64,000 nt of DNA from CAZIVO01 sp964542765 (GTDB lineage: Bacteria; Planctomycetota; UBA1135; UBA2386). Made by a program: the position numbers and the translations under genes. The notes below the pieces were generated by a model. It did no database searches, was not told the DNA's origin, and saw only the letters and a list, made by a program, of their open reading frames with translations. Location: positions 14,092 through 78,091 of the forward strand of contig CAZIVO010000002.1 of the NCBI GenBank assembly GCA_964542765.1. The letters are read 5' to 3'. Below are positions 8,428 through 16,501 of this stretch, one piece after another (the first letter of the stretch is position 1; the number at the start of each line of letters is the position of its first letter).

Positions 8428-9834
8428 ATGCATCGATCCATTCCGTTCTGGTTCGCAGCAGTTCTGACGATGGCCTTGCCCGCCCAGGGCGAGAAGCGTC
8501 CCAACGTGATCCTTTGCATGTCCGACGATCAGGGCTGGGGCGATGTCGGTTACAACGGGCATCCGGTCTTGAAAACGCCGTGTCTGGATGCCATGGCTGC
8601 TTCGGGTTTGCGGTTTGACCGGTTTTATGCTGCAGCACCGGTATGTTCGCCAACACGTGGGAGTGTGCTCACCGGCCGTCACCCCAATCGATTCGGATGC
8701 TTTGCCTGGGGCCACACGCTGCGACCGCAAGAGCGGACGCTGGCCGAGGAGTTGCGGGATGCTGGCTATACGACCGGTCACTTCGGCAAGTGGCATCTCG
8801 GTTCCGTGCGTGCAGGCGGCCTCAATTCTCCCGGCGAGAGCGGTTTCGATGAATGGGTGTCGAGCCCTAATTTTTATGAAAACAGTCCGCAGTTCAGTCG
8901 TAACGGTGAGGCGATCTCGACCGATGGTGAGAGTTCACGAGTCACCGTTGATGTGGCACTGGATTTCATCAACAGGGCCGCTGCGAAGGACAAGCCTTTC
9001 CTGGCGGTGATCTGGTTCGGCAATCCCCACACGCCGCACCAGGCCCTGCCCGAGGTGAGGGAACCCTACGCTGACCAGCCGGCGAAGGCCGCTCACTATT
9101 ATGGCGAGATCACGGGGATCGACCGGGCCATGGCTCACCTGCGTACTCAGCTTCGAGAGCTGGACATCGCTGAGCACACTCTCGTGTGGTACACGAGCGA
9201 TAATGGTTCGCGCAAGCCGGGATCGACAGGGGGTTTGCGTGGCAGCAAAGGCACCCTGTGGGAGGGTGGTATCCGTGTGCCTGCGATCATCGAGTGGCCC
9301 TCGCGCGTGTCTTCACCGCGCGTTACCACGATCCCATGTGGCACCGTCGATATCTATCCGACGGTGCTGAGAGCTTGTGGCGTGACGGCGCAGGGTCCGG
9401 AGATGCCGATGGATGGGATCGACCTGATGGGCTTGATCGACGGAGAGATGACCGAGCGCGACAAGCCGATGGGTTTCTGGGTGTATCCGGCCCGAGGCCG
9501 TCGGATGCGCAGCGCCGAGATCATCACGGCCCTCGCTGCCGGGCAAGCCAGTGGCGAGGCATCTGCAACGGCTGAGCCCGAAGTTCCCGAGAAGCCCCGC
9601 GCTTCTGGTTTTCCCGGGCATGCGGCCTGGACCGAAGGCAGCTACAAACTGCACAGGATTCCGGCCAAGAAAGGCGATCACAGCTACGCACTTTTCGATC
9701 TGGAGAACGACCCCAAGGAGAGTCGTGATCTGGCGTTGGAGCAGCCACAGAGGGTCAAAAAGATGAGGGCGGCCCTCGCTCGCTGGCAGAAATCGGTGAC
9801 TCGCAGTCTCGAAGGCGCGGACTACCGGAGGTAG
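8428..9834 (+). CDS. Exported sulfatase with canonical CSPTR active site
   Basis: This 468-residue type I sulfatase has a signal peptide at about 1-20 ending ALPAQ. The metal motif NVILCMSDDQGWGD is at 26-39 and the formylglycine site is C73-S-P-T-R77. KWHLGS, NPHTPH and YTSDNGS also fit the family. ATG 8428 is chosen because upstream in-frame starts lie inside the isomerase gene and would hide the signal peptide. It follows the isomerase by 23 bases. Desulfation outside the cytoplasm may therefore be coupled to intracellular catabolism of the released sugar. The substrate is unknown. Confidence 0.93.
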   Translation: MHRSIPFWFAAVLTMALPAQGEKRPNVILCMSDDQGWGDVGYNGHPVLKTPCLDAMAASGLRFDRFYAAAPVCSPTRGSVLTGRHPNRFGCFAWGHTLRPQERTLAEELRDAGYTTGHFGKWHLGSVRAGGLNSPGESGFDEWVSSPNFYENSPQFSRNGEAISTDGESSRVTVDVALDFINRAAAKDKPFLAVIWFGNPHTPHQALPEVREPYADQPAKAAHYYGEITGIDRAMAHLRTQLRELDIAEHTLVWYTSDNGSRKPGSTGGLRGSKGTLWEGGIRVPAIIEWPSRVSSPRVTTIPCGTVDIYPTVLRACGVTAQGPEMPMDGIDLMGLIDGEMTERDKPMGFWVYPARGRRMRSAEIITALAAGQASGEASATAEPEVPEKPRASGFPGHAAWTEGSYKLHRIPAKKGDHSYALFDLENDPKESRDLALEQPQRVKKMRAALARWQKSVTRSLEGADYRR

Positions 9835-9865
9835 CTCCGTCTGCGGCCTGCTACATTGGTTCGAA

Positions 9866-11323
9866 ATGAGAGCGTACGCATATCTCTTCATCCTCTCGGT
9901 ATTTCTTCTGCACGCCTCGCCGGTGGCGCAGGACACAGAGAAGATCCTTCGGGTAGGCATCATCGGTCTGGACACATCGCACGTTGTCGCTTTCACGCGG
10001 GTCATGAACGATCCTGCGGCCGAAGGTTCATTGGCACGCGTTCAGGTCACCCATGCCTTCCCTGGTGGTAGCCCGGACATCGCCGCGAGCCGTGACCGTA
10101 TCGAAGGTTTCACCGCACGCTTGGCCGAGATGGGAGTCGAGATCGTCGAGTCGATTCCTTCCCTTCTGGAGAAGGTCGATGCGGTGATGCTCGAGAGCGT
10201 CGATGGCCGCCCTCATCTCCGTCAGTTGCGGCCGGTGTTGGCAGCCAGAAAACCGGTCTTCATCGACAAGCCCATGGCCGGATCGCTTCAGGATTGCCTC
10301 GAGATCCATCGATTGGCGAAGGAGCAAGGCGTCCCATGTTTCACGAGTTCGTCGCTACGCTTTGGCCCTGGCATCCTGGCGATGCGAGAAAAAGTCGGCA
10401 AGGTTCTCGGTTGCGATGCCTTCGGACCATGCACGATCGAAGAACACCACCCTGACCTTTACTGGTACGGAATCCATGGCGTCGAGATCCTCTTCACGAT
10501 CATGGGGTCAGGTTGCGTTTCGGTTCGTCGCACCCAGACGGCCGGTCACGAGCAGGTCACGGGAGCCTGGGAAGATGGCCGGATCGGGACCTTTCGGGGG
10601 TTGCGTGAGGGCAAGAAGGGTTACGGGGCGATGGTGTTCGGAACCAAGGGGATCGAGAGGAGTGGACCGCATACGGGCTACCAGCCTCTGGTTACTGAGA
10701 TCGCGAAGTTCTTCGTGACTGGCCGCGCCCCGGTCCCGCTGGAGGAGTCCCTCGAAATCTATGCCTTCATGGAAGCGGCCGATGAGAGCAAGCGTCAAGG
10801 AGGTCGGCCCGTCACCATCGCCAGTGTGATCGAGAAGGCGCGCATCGCTCCGGCCAAACGAGCGCTCGCTGCCTACCGCGCGAACTGGCAAGGCATCGAG
10901 ACGGCGACGCTTCGGATCGAGGACAAGTGGTTTACCGATGTGATCCCTCCAGGTGGCGGGCTTTACACTTTCGAATCTCGCTTACGAGGCGATGGGGTCA
11001 GCTGGAAACTCGACAAGAAGCATGATCATGGTCCCAAGCCGAAGGGTGGTGAGGGAAGCAAAGGCTTGGACGAAGGGCGCGGACTCTTCGTCGATAGTCT
11101 CAAGCAGCTGGATGCTGCTGGTTTATTCGACTTGCCGGCGAAGCCGGGAAAGATCGATCCCTCCGGCACGATCTATTTTGCGGGTCATACCTATACCCTC
11201 AGCTTGCGATTGGAGGGGGCACCCGGGCTTTTTGAATCTCAGTGGAAGCTCGTGCCGGGTGCCGGCAGCAAGCAACTCAACACGTTGCTCCGGCGATTCT
11301 TCGATCGCGAGCGGTGGCGATGA
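9866..11323 (+). CDS. Exported Gfo/Idh/MocA-like protein with a C-terminal extension
   Basis: This 485-residue protein has an N-terminal signal peptide (LFILSVFLLHASPVAQ). A Gfo/Idh/MocA Rossmann region follows (LRVGIIGLDTSHVVAFTRV, then PVFIDKPMAGS with D-K-P in place of E-K-P) with a catalytic-domain-like middle (DLYWYGIHGVEILFTIMG). The last ~130 residues are not part of the usual fold and look like a separate domain (FTDVIPPGGGLYTFESRLR onward). The usual nucleotide motif GxGxxG is replaced by GLDTSH, so dinucleotide binding may be altered. Location outside the cytoplasm is unusual for this family. It follows the second sulfatase by 31 bases. Confidence 0.85.
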   Translation: MRAYAYLFILSVFLLHASPVAQDTEKILRVGIIGLDTSHVVAFTRVMNDPAAEGSLARVQVTHAFPGGSPDIAASRDRIEGFTARLAEMGVEIVESIPSLLEKVDAVMLESVDGRPHLRQLRPVLAARKPVFIDKPMAGSLQDCLEIHRLAKEQGVPCFTSSSLRFGPGILAMREKVGKVLGCDAFGPCTIEEHHPDLYWYGIHGVEILFTIMGSGCVSVRRTQTAGHEQVTGAWEDGRIGTFRGLREGKKGYGAMVFGTKGIERSGPHTGYQPLVTEIAKFFVTGRAPVPLEESLEIYAFMEAADESKRQGGRPVTIASVIEKARIAPAKRALAAYRANWQGIETATLRIEDKWFTDVIPPGGGLYTFESRLRGDGVSWKLDKKHDHGPKPKGGEGSKGLDEGRGLFVDSLKQLDAAGLFDLPAKPGKIDPSGTIYFAGHTYTLSLRLEGAPGLFESQWKLVPGAGSKQLNTLLRRFFDRERWR

Positions 11324-11368
11324 GTCTCGGCTGACTCGCGCAGAGCTGTGACCATCTTGCGGTCGCTG

Positions 11369-11938
11369 TCACTGCTCTTCGGCGACTTCCTTCGAAGGGT
11401 CGGGGATCAGGCCGGCGGCTTCCAGGCCTCGCAGGATTCGCTGTAGAGAGCCCGATTCGGTCTCGGTGTCCGTTTGAACCACGACATCGGCTTGTTCGGG
11501 GATCTCGTACGGATCCGAGACGCCGGTGAAATTCTCGATTTCGCCGGCCAGGGCCTGCTTGTAGAGGCCTTTGACATCGCGTTCTACCAGGGATTCCAGC
11601 GAGGCTTTGCACCAGATTTCGATGAACTTCCCGGGTCCGGCAGCTTCACGCATTTCTTGACGCAATGCTCGGTAGGGCGAGATGGTTGCCGTGATCGCAA
11701 CGACCCCATTGCGTGCGAGTAACTGGGCGACGAAGCCGACACGACGGATATTCGTATCCCGGTCCTCCTTGCTGAAGCCGAGATCCCGGCAGAGTCCCTG
11801 ACGGATCTCGTCACCATCGAGGACCTCGACGCGGCAGCCTCGCGTCTTGAGGATGGGTTCGAGGAGGCGGGCGAGGGTGGTCTTCCCGGCGCCGGAGAGG
11901 CCGGTGAACCACAATACGAATCCCTTGTGTTTGGTCAC
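11369..11938 (-). CDS. cysC: Adenylylsulfate kinase (APS kinase)
   Basis: The product is 189 residues. It phosphorylates APS to PAPS with ATP. The P-loop GLSGAGKTT is at 13-21, followed by VLDGDEIRQGLCRDLGFSKEDR, ISPYRALRQEMRE and YKQALAGEIENFTGVSDPYE, all standard for CysC. It begins 14 bases downstream of sat and is transcribed with it. PAPS could feed sulfate assimilation or sulfotransferases; no reductase or sulfotransferase is visible in the window. The gene converges on the exported oxidoreductase. Confidence 0.97.
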   Translation of the reverse strand: MTKHKGFVLWFTGLSGAGKTTLARLLEPILKTRGCRVEVLDGDEIRQGLCRDLGFSKEDRDTNIRRVGFVAQLLARNGVVAITATISPYRALRQEMREAAGPGKFIEIWCKASLESLVERDVKGLYKQALAGEIENFTGVSDPYEIPEQADVVVQTDTETESGSLQRILRGLEAAGLIPDPSKEVAEEQ

Positions 11939-11952
11939 GATGTTGATGTCTT

Positions 11953-13104
11953 CTAGGGGTGGTGCCGTTCGGCGTAGTATTCGATCAGAATGCGAGCGAT
12001 CTCGGGGCGTGTGAACTCTTCCGGAGGATACTCACCCTTTTCGAGCATCTCGCGAAGTTTTGTTCCGGAGAGGAAAACTCGCTCGTCAGCATTTGTTGCC
12101 GGACCACTTCTGGAGCTTGCCATACCGCCGGATCTCTTGCACCAGTAGGCGTGGTCGAAACGAAGAGGTGCGATGGCAATTTCATCCGGATCGAAATCAT
12201 CGAAGATCTCGTGCGCGTCGTAGGTGCCGTAGAAGTCACCGGTGCCTGCGTGGTCGCGACCAACGATGAAGTGAGTACAGCCGTAGTTCTTGCGGATCAG
12301 GGCGTGCAGGAGAGCCTCCCGTGGCCCGGCATAGCGCATCGCTTGGGGGTAGACGGTCAGTGCCACGCGGTCTTCCGGGTAGTAGCGGCTGAGGATGGCC
12401 TCGTAGCATTGCATGCGGACTTCGGCAGGGATGTCGTCAGGTGAAGTTTCACCGACGAGAGGATGCACGAGCAGGGCATCGACGGTTTCGAGTGCGCATT
12501 TCGTCAGGTATTCGTGCGCCCTGTGGATCGGGTTGCGAGTCTGGAAAGCGACGATGCTTTTCCATCCCTTGGCCTCGAACAGTTCACGGGTGTCTTTCGG
12601 ATCCAGACGATAGCTTGCGAAGGTTGCTTGCTCGGGTCGCGCCAGCACGGTGACTTGTCCGCCGACATAGGTGTCGCCGTTGCGCTTGAGATAGCCGACT
12701 CCTGGGTGATTGTCGCTGGTGGTGCCCAGGCATAGCCCGGCTTCGGTTTCGCGGTCGATCTGATAGACATCATCGACCTCGATCGTGCCTCGGAGGTTTC
12801 CTTGACGGTCATGCAGAGCTGTCAAGTTTCCGGGCCGTGGTTGAGCGTCGCCCTCTTTTACCGAGAGTACCACGGGGAGTGGCCATGGGAGGCCCGATGC
12901 CAGCCGGCGGTTGCGACAGACTTCCTGATAATCGCGCTGTGCCATGAATCCCTGCAGCGGGCTCATGGCTCCCGATCCGATCATGTCGAGATCGTTAGCC
13001 TCCCGCTCGCTGAGGGTGAGGCGTGGGGGGTCTGCCTGATCACGGAATCCGGGCGTATCGAGGCGGATGCGATCGACCAGTTGGCCACCATGCGGAGGGA
13101 TCAT
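11953..13104 (-). CDS. sat: Sulfate adenylyltransferase (ATP sulfurylase)
   Basis: This 383-residue single-chain ATP sulfurylase makes APS from sulfate and ATP. Signature motifs are present: SPLQGFM near residue 50, FQTRNPIHRAHEY (the QxRNPxHxxH nucleotide site) and GRDHAGTGDFYG. It is upstream of cysC in the same operon, so the pair makes PAPS. The sulfate may come partly from the nearby exported sulfatases; that link is inferred from location. Confidence 0.97.
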   Translation of the reverse strand: MIPPHGGQLVDRIRLDTPGFRDQADPPRLTLSEREANDLDMIGSGAMSPLQGFMAQRDYQEVCRNRRLASGLPWPLPVVLSVKEGDAQPRPGNLTALHDRQGNLRGTIEVDDVYQIDRETEAGLCLGTTSDNHPGVGYLKRNGDTYVGGQVTVLARPEQATFASYRLDPKDTRELFEAKGWKSIVAFQTRNPIHRAHEYLTKCALETVDALLVHPLVGETSPDDIPAEVRMQCYEAILSRYYPEDRVALTVYPQAMRYAGPREALLHALIRKNYGCTHFIVGRDHAGTGDFYGTYDAHEIFDDFDPDEIAIAPLRFDHAYWCKRSGGMASSRSGPATNADERVFLSGTKLREMLEKGEYPPEEFTRPEIARILIEYYAERHHP

Positions 13105-13168
13105 ACGATGGGTTTATCACAAAGGCCGACGATCATCACCGCGTACGTCGGCGGTAGCCGTCATTTGG

Positions 13169-14689
13169 TCACTGACGGATTGTTTCCAGAGTCTTCAGCA
13201 CGTTGTTCGTGCTCACTCCACCAGCGAGCACCAGGAGACCGTCGGGCGTCACTATTGTTCCTGGTCCGATGCGCGGCACCGTCAGGTTGTTAAGGGTTTG
13301 CCAGTTGTTGGTGGCGGGATTGAACTCCTGCACCCCACTCGTCGGCTGCATCTTGTTGAGAATGCCGGTGCCACCACCGGCGACGAGAACACGACCCGAC
13401 GGCATTTTGGCGATGCTGTACATGGCTCTGGGGATATTCATGGGAGGGAGGCTGGACCATGCGTTTGCGCGATAGTCGTACATCTCACATTCGCTCAGAG
13501 CCTTTCCATCCAGGGGATTGGCTCCGGAACTGAAGCCGCCGGCGACGAACAGTCGTCCATCACCCAGCAGGATCGAGTTGAAGCCATGACCGGCGCGATC
13601 CTTCTTCATGAGGGGCCCGTTCGACCAACTGCCGCTCGATGGGTTGAAGAATTGAACATCGGTCACGGTCCCGACCGGGATCGGGATGTTCAAGAAGACG
13701 GTGATTTCGAAGCCTCCCGAGGCGATTGCCAGGCCGTTCGGCAGGGTGGCGAGCCCGACGAGCAGGCGGCGATCGGCGATGCTGCCCTGGCGTGTCCATT
13801 GTCCGGTCCGCGGGTCGTAGGTTTCGGAAGTTTTGTGGGCGTCCCTCAGGGCACCGATCACATCCACGAAGGTGGGGGTTCCGCCGACAACCAGAATGCG
13901 ACCGTCATTGAGAAGGGTGGCGGAGTGCAGCGCTCGTTTGGCCGTCATCGATCCCGTTGTCACGAAGCGTCCAGAGCGAGGATCGTAGAGTTCGCACGAA
14001 CTCAGCACATTGCTCGCGTTGTCCGCGCCGCCGGCGATCAACACGCGTCCGTCTTTCAGGCGGGTGATCGTGCTGTAAGCCCGGGACATCGTCATGCGTG
14101 GGCCGTTGCGGACGCTGAGGGTGCGTGCGTCGAAGTATTCACTCGTATCCAGGCCGACGGTGCTGAGGTTGCCGCTACTGCCGCCGAACTGAATGAACTC
14201 ACCAGGTTTGCCCGTGGGGAAGGTGCTGCCCATTGCCCTTGCAGTGGGCAGTTGGGAGGGTAGTGCGACTGCCGTGTTGGACCAGCCAAACTGGACGAGG
14301 ACGTTGTTCGAGATCTTTCCGACGGGGTATGGGTTGCCGGGGATGGAGAAGGTTTGCCAGTGCATGATGGCACCGTGCATGCTCGAGATTGTCGGGACCG
14401 GCAGAGCGATATTGCCCTGGCCTGTAGATTTCTGACCGATCCATCCGAAGGTCGCATCCAGACCTACCTTGAGGATGCGGCTATCGCGGGAGTTGAGGAG
14501 GCTCAGCGGGGTTGGTCCGCCGGTCATCGACATGGCGAACACGACGGTCTTGTTCTGGGGTGCTCCTGTGTAGGAGAGCTTCAGGGTGCTCCCGAGAGTT
14601 CCCGGCGTCATTCGATCGAAAGCGTAATCTTGAGCGATGACCGGCGTGATCACCGCCAAGCCGCAGAGGATGTGTTTTAAAGATCGCAT
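13169..14689 (-). CDS. Secreted kelch-repeat protein (paralogue 1)
   Basis: The product is 506 residues from ATG 14689; the longer open frame upstream lacks a signal. A signal peptide (MRSLKHILCGLAVITPVIAQ) leads to an N-terminal beta-rich module of about 140 residues with motifs GTLGSTLKLSYTGAP, GGPTPLSLLNS and ALPVPTISSMHG. A kelch beta-propeller follows with repeated units of the type LKDGRVLIAGG...SSCELYDPRSGRF and LNDGRILVVGG. It is probably an extracellular or periplasmic binding protein. It is a tandem paralogue of the gene at 14742-16292, sharing both modules. Confidence 0.85.
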   Translation of the reverse strand: MRSLKHILCGLAVITPVIAQDYAFDRMTPGTLGSTLKLSYTGAPQNKTVVFAMSMTGGPTPLSLLNSRDSRILKVGLDATFGWIGQKSTGQGNIALPVPTISSMHGAIMHWQTFSIPGNPYPVGKISNNVLVQFGWSNTAVALPSQLPTARAMGSTFPTGKPGEFIQFGGSSGNLSTVGLDTSEYFDARTLSVRNGPRMTMSRAYSTITRLKDGRVLIAGGADNASNVLSSCELYDPRSGRFVTTGSMTAKRALHSATLLNDGRILVVGGTPTFVDVIGALRDAHKTSETYDPRTGQWTRQGSIADRRLLVGLATLPNGLAIASGGFEITVFLNIPIPVGTVTDVQFFNPSSGSWSNGPLMKKDRAGHGFNSILLGDGRLFVAGGFSSGANPLDGKALSECEMYDYRANAWSSLPPMNIPRAMYSIAKMPSGRVLVAGGGTGILNKMQPTSGVQEFNPATNNWQTLNNLTVPRIGPGTIVTPDGLLVLAGGVSTNNVLKTLETIRQ

Positions 14690-14741
14690 GGTTCTTGGTG
14701 GATCAATGTCGTATGGGGATCGAAAGGTACGGGCGGGGTGT

Positions 14742-16292
14742 TTACAGATGCAGAGTGGCCAGGGTGTTGCTGGTCGTTTTGTCATCGACTTGGCCACCGA
14801 AGATGATCACCAAGTTGTCCGGGGTTTGATGCAGGATCGCGCCGGCACGAGCCGTCGGCATGTCCGGGAGCGTCGCCCAGCTATTGGAGGCAGGGTTGTA
14901 GACTTGCACGCTCTTGACTCCTAGCGGTTGCTGCAGGGTGCCCACGGCTCCGCCCACGACCAGGACCTTGCCGGATTTCAGCACGAGAGTGCTGGCCAGC
15001 AGCCTCTTCGATGCCATGTTTGGTGCCGCCGTCCATTTGTTGGCGCGATAGTCGTAAGTTTCGGCGGTCTCGAGGGGTGTTGCGCTTGTCACCACTGGAC
15101 CGGAGGTCACTCCACCGACGGCGAGGACATTCCCGTTCGGCAGGGCCAGAGTGCTGTAAAGGTGCACGGCACGCGAAGATGTCATGCTGGCGGCGGCCGT
15201 CCATTTGTTGGAGGTAGGATCGTAGATTTCACAGTCCGGCACGGAACCGACAGGGATAGGGACTCCGAAGATGACATTGACCCGAAGTCCTCCCGACAGC
15301 AGGGCGCGGCCATTGGGAAGCGACGTCAGCGCATGCAAGCCTCGCCGACTGGAGATGTTTGGCCCGTTTCGCCAGGCACCCGTTTTGGGGTTATAGATCT
15401 CGCAGGTGTTCTGCATCGTCGAGAGAGCCTTGATCACGTCACTGAGGTCCGTGGTGCCGCCGGCGACGATCACCTCGCCATTTCCGAGCAGCGCCGCGGC
15501 ATGGCCGATACGTGCGACCTTCATGGACCCGGTCCGGGTGAACTTGTGGCTCTTGGGGTCATAGATCTCGCAGGTCTTCGTCGAGTTCCCGGCACTGTCG
15601 ACGCCTCCGATGATCAAGCTCCGCCCGTCTTTGAGCGTGACGGTGAAGGCGATCGCTCGAGGCAGGTTCATCGTTGGCCCGGTCGTCATCGCCATCGTGT
15701 CGAAATTGTAGATTTCCGTGCTGGAGGCGATGTTGAAGCTGCCGAGCAGGCTCCCGCTGCCGCCACCGACGATGACGAGGTCTCCCTTGCTGCTGGAGAG
15801 GCCTGGATTGATGAAGGAGTGGGCCATCGCCCGCGCCTCCTTCAGGCGAGTTGTTTGGATCGGAGAGGCGAAGCTGGTCTTGCCGAACTGAACGATGGCA
15901 TCGTTGGAGATCTTGTCGACGATGAAGGGGTTCCCCGGCAGGGTGAAGCTCTGAAAGTGAAGCTGCTTTCCAGCGATGGAATTCTTCATGGGCACCGGCA
16001 GAGAAAAGGAGCCGGAGCCGCTGGATGCCTTGGCGAACCAAGCGGTGGCGAATTCAAGTCCGAGTTTGAGGCTGCGCGTATCGCCGGGGTTGATCATCTT
16101 CAACGGGGTGGGACCCGCGGTCGAAGAGATCCCGAGGACGATGTTCTTGTTCGCCGGACTGCCCGAATAGGACAGGGTGAGGGGTTTGCCTATTGTGCCC
16201 GGGCTGGTCTTCGTGAATGTGTAATCACCTTGCGCGAAGAGTGCTGTTGAGGCGAGGAGACATGAGAGGAAAGCGGGTCTCGGGTGCTGCAT
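14742..16292 (-). CDS. Secreted kelch-repeat protein (paralogue 2)
   Basis: This 516-residue protein has the signal peptide MQHPRPAFLSCLLASTALFAQ. The N-terminal module contains GTIGKPLTLSYSGSP, AGPTPLKMINPGDTR and FSLPVPMKNSIAGKQLHF. A kelch propeller follows with blades such as LKDGRSLIIGG...KTCEIYDPKSHKF and LGNGEVIVAGG. The architecture and order match the downstream paralogue 52 bases away, so the pair arose by tandem duplication and is likely one transcript. No catalytic residues are evident. Galactose-oxidase-like enzymes share the propeller, but I see no copper-site motif to support oxidase activity. Confidence 0.85.
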   Translation of the reverse strand: MQHPRPAFLSCLLASTALFAQGDYTFTKTSPGTIGKPLTLSYSGSPANKNIVLGISSTAGPTPLKMINPGDTRSLKLGLEFATAWFAKASSGSGSFSLPVPMKNSIAGKQLHFQSFTLPGNPFIVDKISNDAIVQFGKTSFASPIQTTRLKEARAMAHSFINPGLSSSKGDLVIVGGGSGSLLGSFNIASSTEIYNFDTMAMTTGPTMNLPRAIAFTVTLKDGRSLIIGGVDSAGNSTKTCEIYDPKSHKFTRTGSMKVARIGHAAALLGNGEVIVAGGTTDLSDVIKALSTMQNTCEIYNPKTGAWRNGPNISSRRGLHALTSLPNGRALLSGGLRVNVIFGVPIPVGSVPDCEIYDPTSNKWTAAASMTSSRAVHLYSTLALPNGNVLAVGGVTSGPVVTSATPLETAETYDYRANKWTAAPNMASKRLLASTLVLKSGKVLVVGGAVGTLQQPLGVKSVQVYNPASNSWATLPDMPTARAGAILHQTPDNLVIIFGGQVDDKTTSNTLATLHL

Positions 16293-16501
16293 GGACTTGT
16301 TTCAATGTTGGTTTGGGCAGGGATCGAGTGGCCAGGAAAAGACCGTCGCTGGCGCACTACATGATGGTAGCTGATTTTCGCATCGCCGAAGTGGCTTGTC
16401 AGCTTCCGGAACGTGTTTCGTGGTCGAGGGGGTAACGACACGATGATCGAGAAGATGTAGAATCTGCTCAAACTGCCGACAACCCGTGCCAGAGGTGTCT
16501 T
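16293..16501. other. Divergent intergenic region
   Basis: These 209 bases separate the kelch operon (minus) and the C45-type gene (plus) and should hold both promoters. No clear -35/-10 pair or operator was seen. GAGGTG at 16492-16497 could serve as the RBS for GTG 16502. Confidence 0.4.

Noticed and set aside
14928..16250. Long plus-strand open frame (440 codons) opposite the second kelch gene.
   Set aside because: It is a shadow of the kelch repeats; its repetitive composition mirrors the repeats on the other strand.
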